Origin: Rhynochetos jubatus
Taxonomy: Eukaryota > Chordata > Aves > Eurypygiformes > Rhynochetidae
Length of the DNA stretch: 64,000 bases
Assembly: GCA_027574665.1 (NCBI GenBank)
Contig: CM050658.1
Coordinates: forward strand, 19,294,317 to 19,358,316
Direction: 5' to 3'
In this document: positions 57,345-64,000 of the stretch, piece after piece
Position numbering within the stretch: the first letter of the stretch is position 1
How the letters are laid out: every line of letters begins with the position of its first letter
Translations under genes and position numbers: made by a program
Notes under the pieces: model-generated
Told to the model about the DNA's origin: nothing
Seen by the model: only the letters and a program-made list of their open reading frames with translations
Databases searched by the model: none

Positions 57345-60300
57345 CAGTCTCATGGTTTGCAGTGCTCAGCTGTTTGCAGGTAGAGGACACGGTGTGTGTT
57401 TCTCAAGTAGCATACAGTGGTCCCAGCAGTTGTTCCACTTTGGTGCAAGGCCAGGTGGACCGAGGGCTGCTCTAAGAGAAATGTAACGTTAGCATGTGTG
57501 CATGCTGTAGGGAAGGCCACTGAAAGACTCCATTCTTCAGCGTCTTGCTCGGCGTGTGGATGTGCGCACCACAGCGGAGCTGGCGTTTTACAGCAGTGGC
57601 AGTGTTACAAGCACTCAAAATGTACAAGAGTGGTGAGATGCCCAGTTTAAGCAGACTACTCTCACAGGCTCGGCAGTGGTGCTGGTCAGTGATGCCAGGT
57701 AGAAAATACTGGTGCTTCCCTGTGGAAACAGAGCCATGTCTGGAGAGGGCCCCAAGAGCTGGGTTTTTTGGCATGGTTGTCCCCACCAAGAGTTGCAGCC
57801 TGTGCTCAGCTGATAGACGGTTTCTCCTTTCAGTAATTTCTGAGCTAGCAAAAGTTAATACTGTCTCGTTAGGGGCTATTTGCTGACATTTAGGAAAAAG
57901 GTTTGTGGTCTCAGCTGTAAACCAAGTATGGCAGCTACCACAGTTGGCAGTACTTGTCTCCTCGGCCACTGCTAGTAGCCGCTCAGCCAGAGAGCTGAAT
58001 TGAGACCATGGAGACCGAACGATCTCCTTGCTCTGCGAGAGTTCTGCCAGCTCAACCTGGGAGCTCACCAGCAGCGTGATAGAAGTAGTGCTTGGGCTGT
58101 GCGTCTTCTGGTGCCAGCAGAGCTCTCAGCCAAACACTCTTCAGCTGCCTTAGCTGGTGAGGACATCTGTAAAGAGAGAGGGCCTATGGCTTTGCCTGCC
58201 TGACTGGAGCTGGAAGAAGCAGGCAACTGTTTGGTACACCACCACCTTTGCTGGCTGCCTTCGAGGAGACCCGGTAAGTCCTGGATGTGCGCAGCCAGCC
58301 CAGCATCTGTGGGCCCTGCACTGACTGAGGGCGGCACCCACCCACCTGGAACAGCCAAGGCCCATTAAGAGTTAATGCCTGCAATTAGAAATGAGCTGCA
58401 AGAGCTGGAGGTTCCAGAAAGATGACAGTGGGTGTGAAACACTGTAACATTCCCATTAATTCGGAATGTCTCCTCTCTGGCCAGAAAGAAGTGCCCAGAT
58501 TTTTTAGTCAATATTAATTTTACACTTGGCACCACAGGAGAGTGTGGACTGCTGAGTTCACAAAGGGACCGTCTAATAAACAGACAATAGAAAATCAGAA
58601 AAGTGAAGATTGAGCTCGCTTGCCCAGGCGATGAGAGTATAATAACCATGAGGGCTGCGGAGGGCAATGGAAAATTCTGAGCTGTAATGAGGAGTCGCAG
58701 CAAGTGCCTGTGCCGTGGCTCTCTGGGCACAGGTAGGAGCAGTGAGAGAAGGTGGGATGGTGTAGCATTGTGCGGGAGGGAGGAGGTCTTGGATCTGGAA
58801 TGAGAGACAGATGAGGAGGAGGATGTCGTGTCGCGGGTGTGCTATAGGAATGGAAAGCCAGCTAAGAAAAGCCAATTGTTCCCCTGTAAATGAATCCCAA
58901 GCCTGGTCTCCATCTGACTTCCTTTAGAAGAGAGTTTGCTGTTTTAGGTGGGCTCCCCCATGCATGCCTGCTGCCTGGCAGGTCTGCTCTGCCCCTTCTT
59001 GTTTGGATCACCTCTCTGGCTAGATTACTTTACGCAAGCCATTCCTGTCTCCTGGTGGCTGTGGAATACTAGGCATCAGGCTTTCAAAGCTGCAGTGCTT
59101 GGCCAGGTTAATGCTGCAGGAGTAAGGGGTGAACTTGATTCCAAAGAGCCAGATGATACTGGCTGTCTAATAAACCCAGAGGAAACTCTCTGGGAACAGT
59201 AGATAATTATAAGAAAAACAGATTACTTTGAGTGATATGACTGCCTGCTTTCCTGAATTTTCAAACAGTCTGCAAAACAGTCAGTGAAGCCTGCAAAACT
59301 AGTTGCTTTTACTGGGTCTTGTTGCTAGCATGAGGCTTTCTAAACCCAGACCTGCTTAATTCCAGCACTGTATTGCAACCAATCCATGGGCATCTCAGGC
59401 TTACATGTGCCTGTGTTCTTCATGCCTCAGCCTCTCCTTTCTTCCTGGGGCAGCAGGCTCCAAACCTGGCTAACAGACTGAAGGCTCCATTTCCTGCTTT
59501 GGCTGAGGCAGTGTTTCAAAACAGAGGTATATTTTGGAATGCATTAATTGTTCTGCAGAATTGTTCTTTTAGTTCCCTTCCTGTTTTTTCTTTATGAACA
59601 TTCTTGATGTCTGTGGAATCTGAAATCTATCTTGATTGAAATGGCACCACCGCTACCAAAATCCAAAGCCTCTATCTCAAACCCCAAGCCGTCGAAATCC
59701 CTGGCAAACCTAGCACTTGGTTAACGAGTACCTCTCGGGGAGCGCAGATCCTTTATTTTCAGTTCTGTAGCACTGTTAGCGTGTTTGATCTGGCCATTAA
59801 AAGAAGCAAGGTGAAAGAGTAAGATGATGCCTGTCTGTGCATTGTCTGTTTGTGACAAGCTACCAGTGGATCAGCTGTAATATTCAGGACTGATTTCTGG
59901 ATAGAAAGCCACTGATTTTAAGAGCAGACAGGGAGAAGAGGTCTTCTCAGCATAGGAAGCAGTTGTGATCCTGGCAGTGAGATGAAAAAAAATAATGAAA
60001 TGCAGGTCATGCAAAGTCCTTGGTAAGAGAGAAAATGAAAGCCCTGGTAAAGAAACGTGGAGAGAACAAAGTGCGGCCAAACAAAGGAATAAGGGGATAC
60101 ATGTGAAGTGCATGTGTCAGGGAAGAGAAATGGAGCAAATAGACTCTGTTGGAAGAATGAAGAATTCCCAGAGTCCCTGGTGTGAAGAAGGGAAGGTTTG
60201 CAGAGAATCTCTAAAATATACTGGGAATGGGGATAGTGATGGGAGATGGAGAAAGCGTATAGGGGCGTGGAAGTAGAATGGCTGACAAAGAGACCTCCTG

Positions 60301-61739
60301 CAGCATGAGAACCCTTTCTCTCAGAGGTGGCATGGCAGCAAATGCTGGCGACCAGCGCCTGAGCAAAGCCAGCAGCCCGGTGAATACCAGAGACAGGCGG
60401 TTCAGCAACCTCTTGGGCCCCAGTCTCTGTCTTATCTGACGCTGCAGCTTCTCCAGTCTGTTCCTTTGCAAACCCCCAGGTGCATTGTTGAAGTTTTCTA
60501 GCCTATGATCCGAGATTGAAAAAAAATACCCTCTCGTGCGATCTGGAGGTTTTACTGGATTTTCAGTCTCTAATCGCAGCCATCCTTTGGCACCCAAATC
60601 TACAACACTCATGCATGCAAACAAAAAGCAACATCTATTTGGAGGTGTGAGTTAATGTCTGTTGTGCATCCCTTTGCAGGTGCCCTGCAGTTGGGGCATG
60701 CCCTCTCCCTGCTTCTTGTTCCCTGCAACCCCAAAGACTCATCCTGGAACTCTTGGGGTGTGAACCACGGACTTGAACCTCTACCAGCTATATGCTCCCG
60801 GGGGTTCGGTACCACTGAGGGTGCCAGGCATTTTGTTGGTCTGCTAGCAGGACATCCCACTCACAGCAGTGGAGCACAGTACGGTGAGACTATCTCCATA
60901 TCTTTTAACCTTCTTTCACATTCTGTTTATGGAATATCTGCTTAAAGGTAATATCTCTGTACCGTTTGACTATGGTGCTAGCCGTGCTGATAGTGGCTGT
61001 ATCTAGGGGTGATGGAGGGATAAGAAGGCAAGTAAAGCCTGGTCTGCCATCACAACTTCTGCCCCAACCTTCTTGGTATGCAAGTAGAAGTCTTCCCACC
61101 CACATTTCTGCAGTGAAGTGACATCTCTTCCTAACACAAAGGCTTCGTAAGCACAACCTCTCTCATCTTCCTTTTCTTTTTTAAATGGTGCTGCCTTTGT
61201 CCATCTTAGCACCTCAGTGTGGTGGTTGGCAAAGACCACGCCAGGGCTCTGCTGTCTGACGTGGTCTTGATCAGGCTAGAAGGGTTAACCTGAGCAATAT
61301 GCACCTGTTCCAAGATAACCACCCGCTTAGTAAAATGCTTCACTTGACCAAGTGGATGGACAACCAAGCTACTTGAAAACATATCCCTTTTGTGACTGCT
61401 ACTGCTCTGCGGTGGTGGGAGCATGAGACCTTGGGGTGGATTGGTACTGGGGAAATGCCATTTAGTTTCTGTGTTACTTCTTGAGTGTGGTGATCACTGG
61501 TAGATTTGCAGTGAGGTCCACCTGCCTACATGCGGTATGTGAGAGGGGTTTGCGTAGGAGGATGGGTGTGGGCCTTTATGCCCAGCTCTCACTAGACCCC
61601 CTTTCATTCTGATTCTTTCACCCATTCTGATTCTTTCTTGTTTGAGGGTGTTGACAGCACCTTCTTGCTCCCCCACTCTGTCACAGAACATAAGATGTTG
61701 GCAAAACAGTTTTGTGATTTGGATCCAGTATCCATGATT
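57345..61739. other. Long stretch without a recognisable gene
   Basis: Frames of note are 57472-58068 (-, opens at GTG), 60211-60612 (-, 133 codons from ATG) and the pair 61003-61239 / 61206-61424 (-). None matches a family I know. 58440-58620 is repeat-free, with CATTCC and GGAATG (TEAD-like, inverted) at 58448-58453 and 58463-58468. 59985-60290 is purine-rich. No other repeat family recognised. Confidence 0.45.
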
Positions 61740-62810
61740 TGAGCAGCCTTGAACGCTAACGAATTGCCAGGGCTGGAAGGTTTCACCTGAGGTCTGAAGA
61801 ACTCAAGGATGAAATGGCTGTTTTGCCAAAGGCACTGTGTAACATTTCTCTTAAAAATTTGTGGGTACCTCAAGCATGGAGGGTGGGTAAATATAACATC
61901 AATCTCCAAAAATAGTGTTTTGAGAGGATCCAGGAAACTAAAGGCTTGTGAGCATGGCATCTGTAGTACACAAACTAGTAAAAGCTGTAATAGAAAAGAA
62001 TATATTTGACAATGAGATGAATACAATCAGTTTTGGAAAAGTCAATGTAATTTCTGTAAAGGCAAGAGGTTTGTCTTGCAAACCTCTTGGCATTCTTTGA
62101 ACAGATGTAGGTAAGAGTGAACCAGCTGGATCCTAGATTTCTATAAGACACTTGGCAAAGTTCTTTCACAAAATGCCCTATTGGGAACCTGAGCAGGCAT
62201 TGCCTAGGAGAGAAGGGCCTGAGATGTATAAATAATTGGCAAAGAGATGGGAGAAAATGGGAGAAAAGTTATCCCAGTGGAAGGATATTGCCAGGGGAGT
62301 TTCACAGGTCAGTGCTGGGGTCTGTAATGTTGAACATATCCAGGAATGACCATTGAAAATAGGGACAACAGTGAGACTGGGAGGTTATGCAGAGAAAAAC
62401 TGCTTTCTGTGCATGTAAAATCGTGGGCTTTGAGTTGACCATACCTTTCTGAAGCAAGACCTTGGGGTTATGTGTTATAGCTCCATGAAAGCATCAGGTC
62501 AAGTTTAGCAGAAAACCAAATCAAATGCTAGAAGTTAAGAAAGGAGTAAAGAACAAACCAGAAGATACTATTGCACTCTTGTGGGTGGTTGTGGGGCTGT
62601 GTTTGGTTTGAGTGTTCATTTCTTTGGTTGGTTTATTTGTTTTTAATTTTAAAAAGCCTGCTGTGCTTTCATCTTGAATACAATGTGGTTTTATTTGCTT
62701 CATCCTTGGAGGGGTGTACTAGACATGGGGAAATTCCAAGAATGGCTTCTGTACAGGACTGAATGAGAAGTTCTCCTCAGCTTGGAGGAGACATGACTGA
62801 GAAGGTTTTT
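61740..62810 (+). repeat. Decayed CR1-class LINE, reverse-transcriptase region, sense
   Basis: Successive anchors follow the CR1 pol order. (1) AATTGCCAGGGCTGGAAGG and AGAACTCAAGGATGAAATGG. (2) Near 62035, TTTTGGAAAAGTCAATGTAA and TTTCTGTAAAGGCAAGAGG (the 'CATGGCTTTTGTAAAGGGAA' passage). (3) ACTTGGCAAAGTTCTTTCAC (the 'TTTGACAAGGTCCCTCAC' passage). (4) ATAAATAATTGGCAAAGAG. (5) GTGCTGGGGTCTGTAATG. (6) GACCTTGGGGTTATGTG. (7) CTCAGCTTGGAGGAGACATG. The FADD-type catalytic motif should lie at 62385-62396, where the bases now read Tyr-Ala-Glu-Lys. Stops and shifts occur throughout, so the copy is dead. It lacks its 5' part. Confidence 0.75.
62063..62089. repeat. Perfect 11-bp inverted repeat inside the CR1 body
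   Basis: CAAGAGGTTTG at 62063-62073 and CAAACCTCTTG at 62079-62089 around TCTTG. Fully paired stem with a 5-nt loop. The CR1 consensus as I recall it has no such hairpin here, so it probably arose after insertion through a small templated or slippage event. Confidence 0.7.
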
Positions 62811-64000
62811 ATCCAAAGGAAACCCAGGCCTGAACCATCATGAATGTTCTTACCTCTTACATCCTAGGGGGCTTTCTCATGTACAATAGAATCGCCTCTC
62901 CTGAGGAATACTGCTGTCCTGTCTGAGTTTCCTGAAAAGGGAAGACAAAGTCCCCCTAGGTAAAATCCTGTGTGATAATTGGTGGATTTGCTATTCTGTC
63001 CCAGCTTGGCTGTGGAGGGAGCTGCTTCACCCGGATGAATCAGTGTCAGTGGTATTTATGCCATACATGCCTGATAATCTTTTTGATCTCTGCCAGCATC
63101 TGGGATTCTTCTGCTTGGGTAATTGGCAACTAGCCTAGCTCATCTGGACTGGCAGCTGCAAAGGTGGAGATTGCTCAGAAATAGCTGGAAATTGAAAGGA
63201 CACTTTCTGGAGACCCCTCTTCCCTTTGTACTTTGAAGGTATTGCATGCTTTATTGCCATGTTCTCACCATTAGACTCACCCTTACCATATCTGTCATCA
63301 CAGCACAGGAGCTTTCAAAAGAGCTGGGTAAGTGAGAAGGCGGAGGTTGGAAGGGGCAGGGCTCAAGGTGTACTTTGGAGCACCTGTATATTCAGATGTA
63401 GTCTGTCTTACTGGAGGCTTAATACACCTGAGTTGCTATCTACACATCCCAAACAATCAGTCTGTGGTTTGAAGAACTCAGAAAAGTGTTGTGGTGGACA
63501 GATATTTTATCACCAACAGGCCAGCTCCCACCTGCGATACCATGTGGCCCCATCCAAAGGTCAGTTAGGAGTGCTGCGCAAGACTCTTCACATCCTGGAG
63601 GCTTCCTCTCTTTCATGTGCATCATTACAGACCTCCCCTCCGATACCTTGTCTCTGTGCAAGGTGTGAGTAGTGTTTAGGTCGTGGAGATTAAGGCTTGC
63701 ATTCCTCCAGGATATTTAGCACGTAAGAAATAAAATCAGCACTTATCAGGAAAGCCTGTGTGAATGGCTCTTTTCCAACCCACCCTACTTTTCCATCACT
63801 TCCCCTTACACAGCCCTGTTTCTCTGCCACAGTCCTACCAACACACCGTTGTTGTCACCTTGAATAAATCCACATGGGAAGTATGTCTAGCAGAGAGGTG
63901 TTTTGGTGGATGTGTATTTGCTAGGGAGTCCTTGGAGCTTTTGCTCTGGGGAAGCCATGGAGAAGAAACGATTGGGCAGAGTTATAGAAGACAGAAGTGG
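62811..64000. other. Non-coding stretch to the window end
   Basis: The frame 63226-63672 (+, 148 codons) opens at a non-ATG codon and overlaps a minus-strand frame (63440-63661) and a second + frame (63486-63668). It shows no domain. No repeat recognised. Confidence 0.45.

Noticed and set aside
63226-63672. 148-codon + frame near the right edge
   Set aside because: Non-ATG start, overlapped by other frames on both strands, no domain.
1-64000. tRNA, rRNA, CRISPR array, bacterial operon, retroviral LTR pair
   Set aside because: Looked for on both strands by eye. No B-box/cloverleaf, no regularly spaced identical repeats, no ribosome-binding-site-led gene series and no paired long terminal repeats were seen. 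Sensitive searches (tRNAscan, LTR finders) were not possible here.

Overview
This is a window of vertebrate nuclear DNA, most likely from a bird. The clearest sign is a CR1 LINE 3' end at 57020-57163. It carries the usual text of the avian tail (a tract ending in six G, GGACTGGATGACC-like and CCTTCCAACC-like stretches) and stops in an ATTCTGTGATT-type terminus. Other old pieces fit a sauropsid genome: two antisense CR1 tails, one long decayed CR1 body, a few MIR-like SINE fragments, and the 'CCCATTGAAATCA' / 'GGGATTTAAACACATGC' families common in birds, turtles and crocodilians. No Alu, L1 or B1/B2 is visible and young repeats are sparse, which favours a bird over a turtle or crocodilian. Nothing looks bacterial, viral or plasmid-like.

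No protein-coding gene can be called with confidence. Open frames are short, scattered over all six frames, often start at a non-ATG codon, and show no family I recognise. The window is best read as a gene desert or the inside of a large intron. The only exon-like piece worth listing is a weak terminal-exon candidate at 48418-48557: a polypyrimidine tract, an AG, then 45 open codons of coiled-coil-like character and a stop.

Layout. 1-11.9 kb is non-coding, with a T24 tract (2000-2023), a T16/CAG acceptor-like tract (3031-3055) and a MIR at about 3.6 kb. 11.9-22 kb holds a SOX/POU motif pair, a pyrimidine-rich tract at 17.2-17.5 kb, a cluster of old repeats at 19.2-19.8 kb and a 14-bp tandem repeat at 20.6 kb. 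22-29 kb has an uninterrupted G24 run, an isolated cluster of seven CpGs in 25 bp, two adjacent near-perfect palindromes, and an antisense CR1 tail. 29-45 kb is mostly plain, with a second antisense CR1 and two motif clusters that look like enhancers (38.2 and 40.4 kb). 45-55 kb has a MIR-like piece and a strongly palindromic AT-rich segment (53.7-54.0 kb). 55.5-56.9 kb is a distinct G-rich block with a degenerate CCAGGAGGG repeat. 57-64 kb has the well-preserved CR1 tail and about 1.1 kb of a decayed CR1 reverse-transcriptase region.

I found no evidence of a new biological system. The most useful leads are non-coding: palindromes, motif clusters, the CpG cluster and homopolymers. Their importance depends on cross-species conservation, which cannot be judged from a single sequence. 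Repeat identities come from recall of consensus sequences, not from a search.
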